Positions 54,556-64,000 of a stretch of DNA of 64,000 bases are shown here, piece by piece (position 1 is the stretch's first letter; every line of letters begins with the position of its first letter). This DNA comes from Mastigias papua (lineage: Eukaryota; Cnidaria; Scyphozoa; Rhizostomeae; Mastigiidae): the NCBI GenBank assembly GCA_964019165.1, contig OZ025283.1, positions 937,501 through 1,001,500 of the forward strand, written 5' to 3'. The translations under genes and the position numbers were made by a program. The notes under the pieces are model-generated. The model had not been told where the DNA came from. It ran no database searches and saw nothing but the letters and a program-made list of their open reading frames with translations.

Positions 54556-57500
54556 ATGCCAGTAGGAATTAACCAATGGCGTGCAGGTATTGCGCAATCA
54601 AACTATAGATTTCAATTGATATCTCTCCCAAGGGTGTCACTAGTAGACTTGCTCCAATCAGTGTGCCTTGGATTTATTTATCTGTATTTGATAATCGGTG
54701 TTTCTGTGTTCGTCCTTCCATGCTCGGTTCTAACTGCTGTTGTCCTCAGTGTTGTCAAACCTGCTAATTACAGATGGCATGACCCTGTATTTATTTACTC
54801 AAAGATCTCTGGGTATGGCTTAAAAGCAGCTTATTCCCTTCTTTGCATCTTCCTTAAAGTCCTCAGGACACGTCTCAGGTGTTTTGTTAACTCTGCCTCT
54901 TGTCGACAGCAAATTCTTTGGAAATCAAGACTTTCCCTTTCGGGTATATTGTGCCTAGAAGTGTTGACATATTTTTATTTGGTCTTGTTGATATTACTCT
55001 CTGGTGATATAGAACTAAACCCAGACCCAAATAGAAATGCTTTTTTTAAATTTTGTCACTGGAACTTAAATAGCCTCTGTACCAGAGAGCAGATAAAAAT
55101 TTCTCTAATCAAGGCTTACAATTCAATTCATCGCTATGACATTTTTGCCATCTCGGAGACAATGTTGAACAACACTGTGCATAACGATGATATCATGATT
55201 GAAGGGTTCAGCAGAGAAATTTATCGCAGTGATCATTCTGACAATCTAAGAAGTGGTGGGGTCTGTATTTATTATCGTGACGGGCTGTCAATTAAGCGAA
55301 GAACTGATCTTGAAGTGCTCAACGAAATGGTTTGTGCCGAAGTAACTGTTGCTCGTAAAAAAGTTTTATTTTCTGTTGTCTACCGTAGCCCTAGTCAAAG
55401 TGTCGAGCAGTTTGAAAGGTTCATTTCTGGGATACAAACTGTGATAGACAGAGTTAGGGGGGAACATCCTCATTCCTTCATATTAACGGGTGATCTGACT
55501 TGTAAATCTGCACAGTGGTGGCCCCTAGATGAGGAATTTCCTGAGGGAACAGCATTAGAGGAACTCATAGAGACTAATAATGTATACCAACGTATTGATG
55601 AGCCAACTAACATAAGAGGAGAAAGCATGACCTGTATTGATCTACTTGTAACTGATCAACCAAATCTTTTTATGGAATATGGTGTACACCCATCTCTTGA
55701 TGAACATTGCCAACATCAAATTATATTTGGGGAACTAAACATCTCGCTCGCTTGCCCTCCTCCTTATAAGAGAACAGTTTGGGATTACTCAAAATCGGAC
55801 GTCCAGTCCATAAGAGGTTCGCTCCAACAAACTGATTGGCCATCGACATTCCAAGGCCTTAATGCTGATCAAATGACTGAACTTTTTACTAGTAAACTTT
55901 TCGGTATTATAAAAGCGAATATCCCTAACAAGAGTCTAAGGTTAAATGATAAGGACCCGCCCTGGATAACAAGACAGGTTAAGACTGCAATAAAACGCAA
56001 GCGCAGGGTCTTCAGGAAGTTTATGAAAAGCGGGAGGAGACTGGAGGATTGGCAAATCTTTAAAACTGTTAGGAATGAAACATCTAGATTGGTCATCAAT
56101 GCAAAGGATATGTACTATCGTAACCTCGGTCGAAAACTATCGGATCCGTCTAACGGTACAAAAGTATTCTGGTCAACCATGAACAGACTAAGTGATCAAA
56201 AGAAAAATATTAATATTCCACCATTGTTAGAAAACGGATTGTTTGTGACAAATTTAGAGGCCAAGGCGAATATCTTCAATGAATTCTTTGTACAAATGTG
56301 CTCTGAGACATTAACGAGCAGCACCCTTCCTTCTTTTACACCAAAGAGTGGAGCCCTTTTAGAAGGATTCGCCATCAATAGGGAAAAAGTTCTTAAACTT
56401 ATTCGATCTCTAGATAGCAAAAAAGCCCATGGTTGCGATGGAATCTCTATTGCTATGATCAAAATTTGCGATTTCTCAATAGTTGAACCCTTGTGCCTTA
56501 TTTTTGAAGACTGTTTAGAAACAGGCATATATCCGTCTCTATGGAAAAAGGCAAATGTCATTCCTATACACAAGAAAGATAGCAGGCGGTGCAAAACCAA
56601 CTATCGGCCAATCTCATTACTCCCGATTTTTGGAAAGCTGTATGAAAAGATTATATTTGACTCGGTTTATAGCCATTTACGACAAAATGGTCTCCTAACT
56701 CCTCATCAGTCGGGTTTCCAGCCAGGGGACTCAACAATTAATCAGTTACTTTCAATTACTCAAAAAATTTACTGCTCCTTTGATAACATTCCTAGCCTGG
56801 AAACTCGTGCTGTGTTCCTAGATCTATCAAAAGCTTTTGACAGAGTTTGGCATAAAGGTCTACTGTACAAACTTGAATGTAGTGGAATATCCGGAAAGCT
56901 ATTGACACTTCTTTGTAGCTTTTTGATAAATCGACAGCAGCGAGTTGTCTTAAATGGAAAGAACTCTGGCTGGTTGACTGTTACATCGGGTGTACCTCAG
57001 GGTTCAGTACTTGGTCCGCTGTTTTTTCTTGTGTATATAAATGACCTTGTTGATGGTGTGCAAAATGACATTAAGCTGTTCGCAGACGATACGTCTATTT
57101 TCTCGGTGGTTAAGGACAAAGATGAAGCTACTGAGACTCTTAATCAAGATCTAGAAAGAGTACGTCTTTGGGCTTGGCAATGGAAGATGCAGTTTACTTG
57201 TGATAAAACAGAGGAGGTGGTCTTTTCGGTCAAAAGGACTACAACAGAGCATCCATATTTGAATCTGGGGTTGGACGAAGTTGCAAGGAAGGACGAACAC
57301 AAGCATCTTGGGCTAATCCTCGACTCTAAGCTTGACTTTAAAAGTCATATTAGACAGGCTATCTTGAAGGCTAGACGAGGAATAGGAATGATAAAATATC
57401 TATCTAAATATGTATCTCGAGATGTCCTTGATCAGGTCTACAAGCTATATGTTCGCCCACATCTGGACTATGGTGATATCATTTTTCACAGACACGATCC

Positions 57501-58302
57501 TGAAATGATACTAAACTTCACACAAAGAATCGAACAAACTCAATACTCGGCAGCACTTGCTGTTGCAGGTGTTTGGAGAGGAACTAATAGACAAAAGCTC
57601 TATAATGAACTTGGTTGGGAAAGCCTTTACAATCGAAGATGGTACAGACGCTTATGCCACTTTTTCAACCTAAGGAAAACGGGCAATCCACCTTATCTTT
57701 TTGCAGAATTGCCAACTGAAAGAACACTTCATTATGGTCTAAGAGGAAATCGTGACTATGACATACCTTTCAGTAAGACAAAGCGATCCTCTAACACATA
57801 CTTCACGAATGTACTTCACGAATGGAATAAGCTTGATGGAAATGTTAGAAATTCTGCAACAATAGCTGAATTCAAACGTAAAGTGCTTGCCATTATAAGA
57901 CCGGTGAAAAATTCCTTGTTTGGAGTATTCGATGCCCTTGGTGTAAAACAACTAACAATGCTTAGACTTGAATTTAATGCGTTAAACGAGCATATGTTCC
58001 GACATACTTTTCAGTGTTCGAGTCCGATGTGTGCTTGCAATACTGGAGTTGAAGACAATGCGCACTTCTTCCTGCACTGCCCTTTGTTTGTACCGATGCG
58101 CAATGATCTCCTTGGACGACTTTCACGCCTTCCAGAAATGGATTTAAGTACCATTGATTCACAAGCCTTACTAAATTTGATTCTTTATGGCAGTCCAGCA
58201 CTGAACGAAACTGATAATCGAATTCTTTTAGAGGCATCGATTGCATATATTAAGGCAACGAACAGGCTTAAAGAAAGAGCTCCAGGGGGTTCTGTGGGCT
58301 GA
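54556..58302 (+). CDS. LINE ORF2: hydrophobic leader, 2A-like motif, APE endonuclease, reverse transcriptase
   Basis: An ATG at 54,556 (an in-frame GTG lies 9 bases upstream) starts a protein of about 1,248 residues. Residues 1-150 are strongly hydrophobic and end in LLILLSGDIELNPDP, a 2A-like motif in which the usual NPGP glycine is Asp. The APE endonuclease follows (FCHWNLNSLC, FAISETMLN, VYRSPSQS, ILTGDLTCKS). The reverse transcriptase (about residues 600-900) has RPISLLPIFGKLYEK, AVFLDLSKAFDRVWH, GVPQGSVLGPLFFLVYIND and KLFADDTSIFS. A Cys/His C-terminal segment (CSSPMCACNT, HFFLHCPLF) is also present. No stop or shift, so it is potentially active. Confidence 0.92.
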   Translation: MPVGINQWRAGIAQSNYRFQLISLPRVSLVDLLQSVCLGFIYLYLIIGVSVFVLPCSVLTAVVLSVVKPANYRWHDPVFIYSKISGYGLKAAYSLLCIFLKVLRTRLRCFVNSASCRQQILWKSRLSLSGILCLEVLTYFYLVLLILLSGDIELNPDPNRNAFFKFCHWNLNSLCTREQIKISLIKAYNSIHRYDIFAISETMLNNTVHNDDIMIEGFSREIYRSDHSDNLRSGGVCIYYRDGLSIKRRTDLEVLNEMVCAEVTVARKKVLFSVVYRSPSQSVEQFERFISGIQTVIDRVRGEHPHSFILTGDLTCKSAQWWPLDEEFPEGTALEELIETNNVYQRIDEPTNIRGESMTCIDLLVTDQPNLFMEYGVHPSLDEHCQHQIIFGELNISLACPPPYKRTVWDYSKSDVQSIRGSLQQTDWPSTFQGLNADQMTELFTSKLFGIIKANIPNKSLRLNDKDPPWITRQVKTAIKRKRRVFRKFMKSGRRLEDWQIFKTVRNETSRLVINAKDMYYRNLGRKLSDPSNGTKVFWSTMNRLSDQKKNINIPPLLENGLFVTNLEAKANIFNEFFVQMCSETLTSSTLPSFTPKSGALLEGFAINREKVLKLIRSLDSKKAHGCDGISIAMIKICDFSIVEPLCLIFEDCLETGIYPSLWKKANVIPIHKKDSRRCKTNYRPISLLPIFGKLYEKIIFDSVYSHLRQNGLLTPHQSGFQPGDSTINQLLSITQKIYCSFDNIPSLETRAVFLDLSKAFDRVWHKGLLYKLECSGISGKLLTLLCSFLINRQQRVVLNGKNSGWLTVTSGVPQGSVLGPLFFLVYINDLVDGVQNDIKLFADDTSIFSVVKDKDEATETLNQDLERVRLWAWQWKMQFTCDKTEEVVFSVKRTTTEHPYLNLGLDEVARKDEHKHLGLILDSKLDFKSHIRQAILKARRGIGMIKYLSKYVSRDVLDQVYKLYVRPHLDYGDIIFHRHDPEMILNFTQRIEQTQYSAALAVAGVWRGTNRQKLYNELGWESLYNRRWYRRLCHFFNLRKTGNPPYLFAELPTERTLHYGLRGNRDYDIPFSKTKRSSNTYFTNVLHEWNKLDGNVRNSATIAEFKRKVLAIIRPVKNSLFGVFDALGVKQLTMLRLEFNALNEHMFRHTFQCSSPMCACNTGVEDNAHFFLHCPLFVPMRNDLLGRLSRLPEMDLSTIDSQALLNLILYGSPALNETDNRILLEASIAYIKATNRLKERAPGGSVG

Positions 58303-58920
58303 TGGTGTCCTTGGCCTTGGACTGCCGCTTCCGTTGCCGGGGTGCTGCGGGCTGGGTATTGCTCGGGGTAGCTTGCTGAGTTGGGCCTGGGCCCTGCTCA
58401 TTCGGCTCTTTGGGGCGGTGTCTGGTCTGGGGTTCTTGGTGGTGGGGTGGCTGCTCTGTGGCCTGGGGCATCTTTGGTTCATGGGGCTTTTCCTTTAGGG
58501 AGTTCTTTGGAGAGCTCACTAACAGCGACCCCTTAAATATTTTTATTTATTGTAGGCGTAAGTAAGCTCTTTGTGAATCATGGCACCACATATCAACAGC
58601 CAGATCTCAACCATCTCGGCACAGGCCTTGCCGGTGCAAATTTCTTTTCAATCAATTTCAACCACCCAGGCTGGTGCATGCTTGCGCCTGTCACATTGGG
58701 ATGGTGCCATGGTACACAGAGTGCTTAAACTTTGTTTTTGTATTGTTTTTGTTGTTCTTTGTTTTGTATTCTTAGATTATTGTTAAAGGACTTGTAAGTG
58801 CCGTTCATAGCCAGAACCAGATGACGTCATGTCCTTTTCTGCTATGGACGGCACAGAATATTGTATGTTGTTGAGTTTTAGATTGACATTGATATAAAAA
58901 CAAAAAACAAAAAAAAAAAA
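58303..58920 (+). other. LINE 3' UTR and A-tail
   Basis: G+T-rich sequence followed by TATTTTTATTTATTG and an adenine-rich tail interrupted by single C residues. No AATAAA at the usual distance. The inverted phrase GCCGTTCATAGC...GCTATGGACGGC near 58,801-58,853 can form a hairpin and may be a recognition structure for the reverse transcriptase. Confidence 0.5.
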
Positions 58921-61900
58921 AACATACGGAAAGTCGTCGTCATTACATCAAGTAAAGACGATCGACTGACCACCCACCTCGCTATACCTGATACGACTGT
59001 ACAGGGAAGAATTGTCTATAAAATGCATCTCGTCTGTACCTATATACTTGGAGAGGATATGCTTGGTGACCCCGGGCAGAGAGATGGCATCCCTGTACAT
59101 ATCAACACCCCTATCCTTGAACTGCAGGGTATAGTTCTTAACAGCCACGAGAAATGGCACCACATCTTGGACATTATAGTATTCTAGATAATCTCCCACG
59201 GTCCTCCACCTCTTGGTCACCCACATCTCACACAGCTCGGCATACCTCTCCTGCCTGCTCTTAGGACGTCTTGCCTTGTCACGGTGCGCGTCCGACAGTG
59301 CGTCGACCCGACTACCTCGTGGCAGTCCGCGCTCCGCCAAGACATTCTCGTATTCCTCGTCCAACACATTCGATTATCTAAGGGTACTAAAGACAGCCTC
59401 GTACAGAGGCATGGTCATCTCGCAGAGTACCGAGTAGTCGGTGACATATTCGTAGGGAAAATACGATTTCATAGCATCCTCCCCGTCGTCCCCGTCACCG
59501 GCGATGTAAAAAGACTTTATGAACAGATCGAGACTAAACCCCGGTGCCAGGTACTGCATAACATCCAGAAATACCAGACCACCCGCACCGCCAATAACTC
59601 CGGGAACGACAACACTAGTATACTTTGTGCTCTTCTTGATAAAACGAACAGAGCCCAGATCGTCAGGTGACGACAGATGACTCGCACCCAACTCGGGGAA
59701 CAACCACTTCTTAAGTAGGGGGATATCGTACCCCGAGGAGTTAAACCCCAAAACAGGCAGGTGATTCAGAAACTCCCGGATCTTATACATAGTACCAATC
59801 TCCCTGTGCCACTTTTTCATGTTGCGCATCGCATCCCCACCCCCCGCATCGTCGTCAGAACCGACAAGACAGACTATGCCACCAGAGTTGCTGCCACCAC
59901 TCGTATCACGCAATCGAAGACAGAGACCCCTGGCGACAAACCACTCCTCGAGCCATTCGACGACATGGGCATGTGTACTAAATCGCCTATGACGCGCGTA
60001 CCTAGCAACCCTAACTATATCAGCACAGACATCGCGCACACGTTCGGCAGGATCTTCAGAACTGTTGTAGCAGTACCACAGCCTGTCACCATCGGGTGCG
60101 ACACGAGCAGACCTCTTACCACCCCGTCCACCTCCCATCTCCATCCAACACTCCTCCCTGTCACCCTCCTCGTCATCCACATTCCATGACAGCGTGTATG
60201 ACAACGGACCGTTCTCCACTACGTACATGTCATCATGATGTCGCTCTACGTACGATCTCGTGGAGCACTCGCTACTGTCGTTATCCACGACAGTCGTCTC
60301 CCTCTCCACCATACCGTTGGTCTCGTCGTCGTACACAGACTCGGTGTACTTGTACACCTCGTTGACCACCCGCCTGCTCATTCTAGACTCAAAATCAAAC
60401 GTTAGATAATGTTTGGTAAATTTCATACCATCCGTCACCAGATCCCCAGGCCAGTCAAACAGTTCCCTGCACCTGTCCCACACATCTACATGAGACCTGA
60501 CGGCACCAGACTTGTAGAAATACCTGGTGTGCCCACAGCACGTACACATATGGCGCATGATGGTAGATTTTTTCTGGTGATCGAATAGTCTGCCGCAGGA
60601 CGGGCAGACGTACTTTGACGACGAGAACAACTTGAGGTTCCTTATGGTATAATAATGCCTATCATACAAAAGAAGTTCCAAGGGGGGATATGCATCCTTA
60701 TTAACGGACGTGAGGCCAGACGTCATGTACAATATCTCCAGCACGGCTTCGCCGGCCAACTCCCTTACGTTGACAATCTCATAGGCGTTTATCCTCTGTC
60801 TAAACAAATTCTCCATAAATTTAATCATGCCTACATGGACTCCCTCAAACTGGCTGTCGTCTTCTATATTACAAATCCTCTTGTACTCACCGTAGTAGTC
60901 ATTCTTGATACTATCACGAACCTCTCTCGTTGAGTCAGAAATGTTCTTCTTGTCGTGCATCCTCTGCCACACACACACCTGTCCAAAGAAGCACAACTTA
61001 CCGTAGAGAGATTTGTTATTCCTGGGGAGGATAGACGACAGAGTCCACAGGTGAGGGTTAGCCCCCCGACACTTTTTTCGCACATAATCTCTAACTCTAG
61101 TCTCTCACACGGCCCTCGCGTCCTCCGCACTCTTGGCACCACCACTATCCTCGTCATCGACGTCCGCCTTGTAATGTATAAAGGGGTTACGGGCCCTCTC
61201 ACTCATACCGTCATCCCCGTCCACAGCCCACGACAATTCGTCGTTCTCGACGAGATCGTAGATATCATCATTGCACTGGTCCACGGGCTCCTCCTCACAG
61301 CACTCCTCCTCGGCTTCCTGCCGCCCACGTCCCACCCTATTTTGTCGCCTATTGTATACGTGGTCTATGGCGTCATTGGCGCCCTCGCACCTAAACAGCG
61401 TAACCTCCATATGCGTTACGCGCACTACAATATACTTGTAATCATGGTCAAATCACTCGGCCACGTTATCAAAAAAAATGGTAACAGAGACCTCGCATAT
61501 CACCTGATCCTCGTCACCCCCGCCGTCGATGCGCCAGACGTTGGGGATCTGATTAACCTGGTACTTACCGTCTAGCTTGGCATGCTAAGGTATAAAAAAA
61601 AATAATAACTTCGTTAGTCTCCTCCTTGTAGAGCAACAGTCCGAAGCGCAAGAATAACTTGTAGGGGAGCTGATCCCTATTGGCGCGAAAGATATCGTGG
61701 AGTGCGTCCACTAGCTTGGGGAAAAAGGGCCTATTCTCTAGAAAGTTTACCCTGACAGATACAATCTTACCCGTCGCGTCTACACACCTATGATTGATGA
61801 AATGCCTAAGCTCGTTGACATAAATGGCGCGAATCCTATCCATAACCTCCCTATGCATCTCCAGCTCAGCGCGAACCCTAGCGTCGTGGGCGTGTTCGAC

Positions 61901-62794
61901 CCGCGTAACGACCCCATGCGACTCCCTATCTCGTGCACTAATGGCCTGCTGGATGGGTCCACTCCCCCATAAATGCGCAGCGTCACTCTCCCAAGGCCTA
62001 CAGCTGTCGGTCTCCAGCCTATTCCTAGTCAGATTATAAGCCAACTGGCTAGGTCCATCAACGGAACACAAGGACACACCACCCCCCACCATCCTATGGG
62101 TAGTCATATGGGCATTACAGAGAGTAAGAGTGGGAAACTCCTGATCACACGTCATACACTTGAAACCCCTGGTGCAGTGCCTGTCCTGGTGAAGAGCCAG
62201 GGCAGACTCATCAAGAAAACAACAACCACAAAAAACACACACATGTTCATTATGTTCTACCGCAATATGCTGGCGCAAAGCCGCGTTGTCATGAAACGAG
62301 ATACCATCATCACCACAGATATCACAGCAATGCCTGTGCACCATCGCCACATGTCACCTCTGATTCCCTTCCGAGTAGAAGATCTGCTGACACTGTCCAC
62401 ACAGATTAATGGACTTACCGGGATGCACAGACTGCACATGTCCACGTATGGACTGGCGCGCATAACAAACATGTCGCGAATCACATAACATGCACACGTA
62501 CTGGGGGTGAGCCGTCTGCTCATGAGATCTCTTGGTAGCAAATGTGGAAAATCTAAAATCACAGTGACCACACTGATAGGGATGATGAAGAACCCTGTGA
62601 CTGTTTATATGCTCCAAAATATACTCATGGGAACAACTGTTACACTTTACGTGCGGCAGAGCCGCGTGCCCCCTAAGCCACTCATCGCTCGTCTGATTGT
62701 CGTCACCAGTCGATGACCTGCAATAGTGCATAGCACATCTCGGGCAATACCTATCATCAACCCTCCCGGCTGGCGGACAAGTGGCGGCCATCAC
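58921..62794 (-). pseudogene. polB: Family B DNA polymerase, zinc-finger and exonuclease part (5' half of a split gene)
   Basis: The ATG at 62,794 (ATGATGGCC) begins an array of about seven C2H2-like fingers (for example CGHCDFRFSTFATKRSHEQT and CVFCGCCFLDESALALHQDRH). A TGA interrupts them at 62,354-62,356 in an otherwise continuous frame to 61,565. An acidic linker follows (61,425-61,105; another TGA near 61,480). The exonuclease region (61,083-59,374) shows a CxxC/CxxC cluster, YLTFDFES (Exo I, about 60,390-60,413) and LGFNSSGYDIPLL (Exo II, about 59,717-59,757). A shift at 59,370 leads to a last segment (59,367-58,948) with YYNVQDVVPF (Exo III). It ends at a TGA before the LINE. With 51,295-53,193 the gene would exceed 1,900 codons, unusually long for a Polinton polymerase. 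Confidence 0.88.
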
Positions 62795-62835
62795 TAACGA
62801 CCCGTGTGCATATTACGAGAATCAACGCAGAGATA

Positions 62836-62846
62836 TATATAAACCA
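62836..62846 (-). promoter_or_regulatory. TATA box of the polymerase gene
   Basis: On the minus strand TTTATATATATC lies about 45 bases upstream of the ATG at 62,794. A similar TGATATATATCG lies about 35 bases further out (62,866-62,877). Confidence 0.5.
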
Positions 62847-62931
62847 AACGCACTCACCAGTACACGATATATATCAACTCAACAACCTCTTTTTTGTTGC
62901 CTTGTCTATACTCTCGCTGTCTCTCTCTAGA

Positions 62932-62992
62932 TACCGATAGGGAACTGACCGTCCTATCACACACAACGATAGGGTGCTGAGTGTCCTATCAA
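62932..62992. repeat. Two tandem GATAGG...CCTATC hairpins
   Basis: GATAGGGAACTGACCGTCCT plus ATC, and GATAGGGTGCTGAGTGTCCT plus ATC, are two 23-bp units, each with inverted GATAGG/CCTATC arms. They lie between the polymerase promoter and the 3' end of the gene to its right, as expected of a protein-binding site or a boundary hairpin. Confidence 0.55.
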
Positions 62993-63109
62993 CAAGTTTT
63001 TTTTTTTATTTTTCTCTAAACCTCTCTAGACTTCCCAGGAGATCGACTGCAACAATAAAACATAGATTTTCTTTAGCAAAAAAACAATTTTTGTCTTACA
63101 TATCACATC

Positions 63110-63125
63110 ATACGTTTTATTAAAA
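63110..63125 (-). terminator. Poly(A) signal overlapping a stop codon
   Basis: On the minus strand the stop TAA of the frame ending GVSIEF overlaps AATAAAA, a canonical poly(A) signal, giving a very compact 3' end. Confidence 0.45.
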
Positions 63126-64000
63126 CTCTATAGATACACCATCACTATCATCACTACAATACTCTATAGATACACCATTATACCCCCCCCCCCCCCGCGA
63201 TAGACGACGACCTGATACTCCCACTATCACTGCTATCACTACCAATACTACTACTGCCACTATTACCAGCCACATCATTATACATAATACGACACTCGCG
63301 ATGTCTCCCATCCCGTCCAACACTACGCCCGCGAGGCACCTCCAGACCGTAAAACCTCTCGATACCATACCACGGACTTCCCCATCTCTCGTGCATTAAC
63401 AACTGATGATTATACCAGAAAAAACAGGTACAGAGATCCACTTGCACGAGATACCACGTCAACGGTCGCCTCAACGATACATACTCCTCAAACCTACGAG
63501 ACCTGTCGGTTATATTAAAAAATCCAACCAAACCTGCAGCATTCTTACAGACCTCGACCATATCCCTACGCTCGCCACCCGTCATCCCTCCATTAGCCTC
63601 CGCAATCTCATCGGCATACCTCTCTCCCGTCCTCCACAATCTATCCACACGAATGCCAAGATCTCTAACCCCGTTCATCATAGTAACATAACTAGACGTC
63701 AATCTAAAACCAGCCCTCTCGTACCACACCATCCACTCGGGAAACGTCATAGGGGGTACATCACTACTACTATTACTAGCACAACCATCGAGACACCATA
63801 TACGCTCATAGTTACCCTTACCCCCCCCCCATTATCCGTAATATACTTTTGATACTGGTCGATATATTTCTCGGCCATAACAGGCTTAATATCTATACCT
63901 AGTACGAGACACGAACGCGTCTCGTCGACAGTTATATAGCGTTCATATACATCGGTAGCACCATCTTCGGTGGTGACACCTCCACAGCTACATCCAATCT
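63120..64000 (-). pseudogene. Unrecognised gene with two long G runs, partial at right edge
   Basis: From the right edge the minus strand reads VYERYITVDETRSCLVLGID and PVMAEKYIDQYQKYITDN into a run of ten G (63,821-63,830). After the run another frame continues with NYERIWCLDGCASNSSSDVP and TFPEWMVWYERAGFRLTSSY to a Ser-rich tail. That tail meets a run of fourteen G (63,183-63,196). Past it a further frame reads YNGVSIEYCSDDSDGVSIEF and stops on a poly(A) signal at 63,120. The sensible readings on each side of both runs suggest one gene whose frame depends on run length. Its start lies beyond 64,000. No family is recognised. Confidence 0.5.

Larger units (their letters stand above)
53182..58932 (+). 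mobile_element. Full-length LINE (CR1/L2/Jockey-like group) inside the polymerase gene
   Basis: The element is 53,194-58,920. It ends in an A-rich tail (58,904-58,920) and is flanked by 12-bp AACATACAGAAA (53,182-53,193) and AACATACGGAAA (58,921-58,932), a target-site duplication with one change. It has a short 5' leader, ORF1 and ORF2, both without stops. Inserted plus-sense against the minus-sense polymerase. Complete ORFs imply a recent insertion. Confidence 0.92.
43938..64000. mobile_element. Polinton-like element 2 with zinc-finger DNA polymerase (right end outside window)
   Basis: From about 43,940 the base composition changes (higher G+C, strong strand skew), and dense short genes with their own TATA boxes begin. 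The key gene is a protein-primed-type family B DNA polymerase (51,295-62,794). Two genes of the left cluster resemble genes of element 1. No integrase or packaging ATPase is visible here; they may lie beyond 64,000. A full-length LINE is nested at 53,194-58,920. The left boundary is inferred from truncation of the gene at 42,879-43,945 and the terminal array, not from a proven inverted repeat. Confidence 0.7.

Overview
The window looks like a stretch of an animal nuclear genome. It has GT-AG introns, long (TA)n microsatellites and DNA transposons of metazoan type: IS3EU, PIF/Harbinger, P/THAP9, hAT and pogo/psq-like. It also has a LINE with a 2A-like motif, a Gypsy fragment, and two large virus-like elements of the Polinton/Maverick/adintovirus kind. 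I see no clear host cellular gene. The repertoire would fit a cnidarian or another marine invertebrate, but the sequence alone does not fix the species.

Positions 1 to about 17,345 are virus-like element 1, whose left end lies outside the window. Its minus-strand late block runs from 17,125 to 9,998. It holds several unrecognised proteins, an FtsK/HerA-type packaging ATPase, a small basic protein, a retrovirus-type integrase with a C-terminal chromodomain, and a putative structural protein. A left accessory block (1,300-9,860) has a Bcl-2-like gene ending in a possible prenylation box, a gene with eight copies of an acidic decapeptide, and a small acidic protein with two SUMO-interaction-like motifs. 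TATA boxes and repeated E-box, CRE and AP-1-like sites lie between them. A 4.7-kb IS3EU transposon (4,837-9,520), which carries an alpha-kinase gene, has landed between the promoter and the coding region of the acidic protein.

Positions 17,500-43,940 are a graveyard of cellular transposons: a Gypsy integrase fragment, a hAT relic, Harbinger-1 with a huge AT repeat in an intron, an old P-element relic split by an intact-looking Harbinger-2 (26,996-30,303), a psq relic, a LINE relic, a 3.8-kb P/THAP9 element (38,793-42,574) and a truncated transposon-type gene that stops where element 2 begins.

Positions from about 43,940 to the right edge are virus-like element 2, richer in G+C. It encodes a very large protein-primed-type family B DNA polymerase with an N-terminal zinc-finger array (62,794 down to 51,295). 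That gene is split by a full-length LINE (53,194-58,920) with two long intact ORFs. Left of the polymerase is a cluster of unrecognised genes. At least two appear by eye to be related to genes of element 1 (44,513-45,133 with 15,191-15,637; 49,716-49,903 with 13,860-14,171). The two elements may therefore belong to one little-described lineage, each missing parts the other shows.

Many viral genes in both elements are recognisable but carry single frameshifts, often at homopolymers, or single in-frame stops. The integrase has an internal deletion, and the polymerase has lost a likely catalytic aspartate. They read as integrated, decaying copies, although some one-base shifts may be sequencing indels. 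Where two fragments appear to be one gene I list the span and describe the break. Similarities are judged by eye and memory; no search was run.
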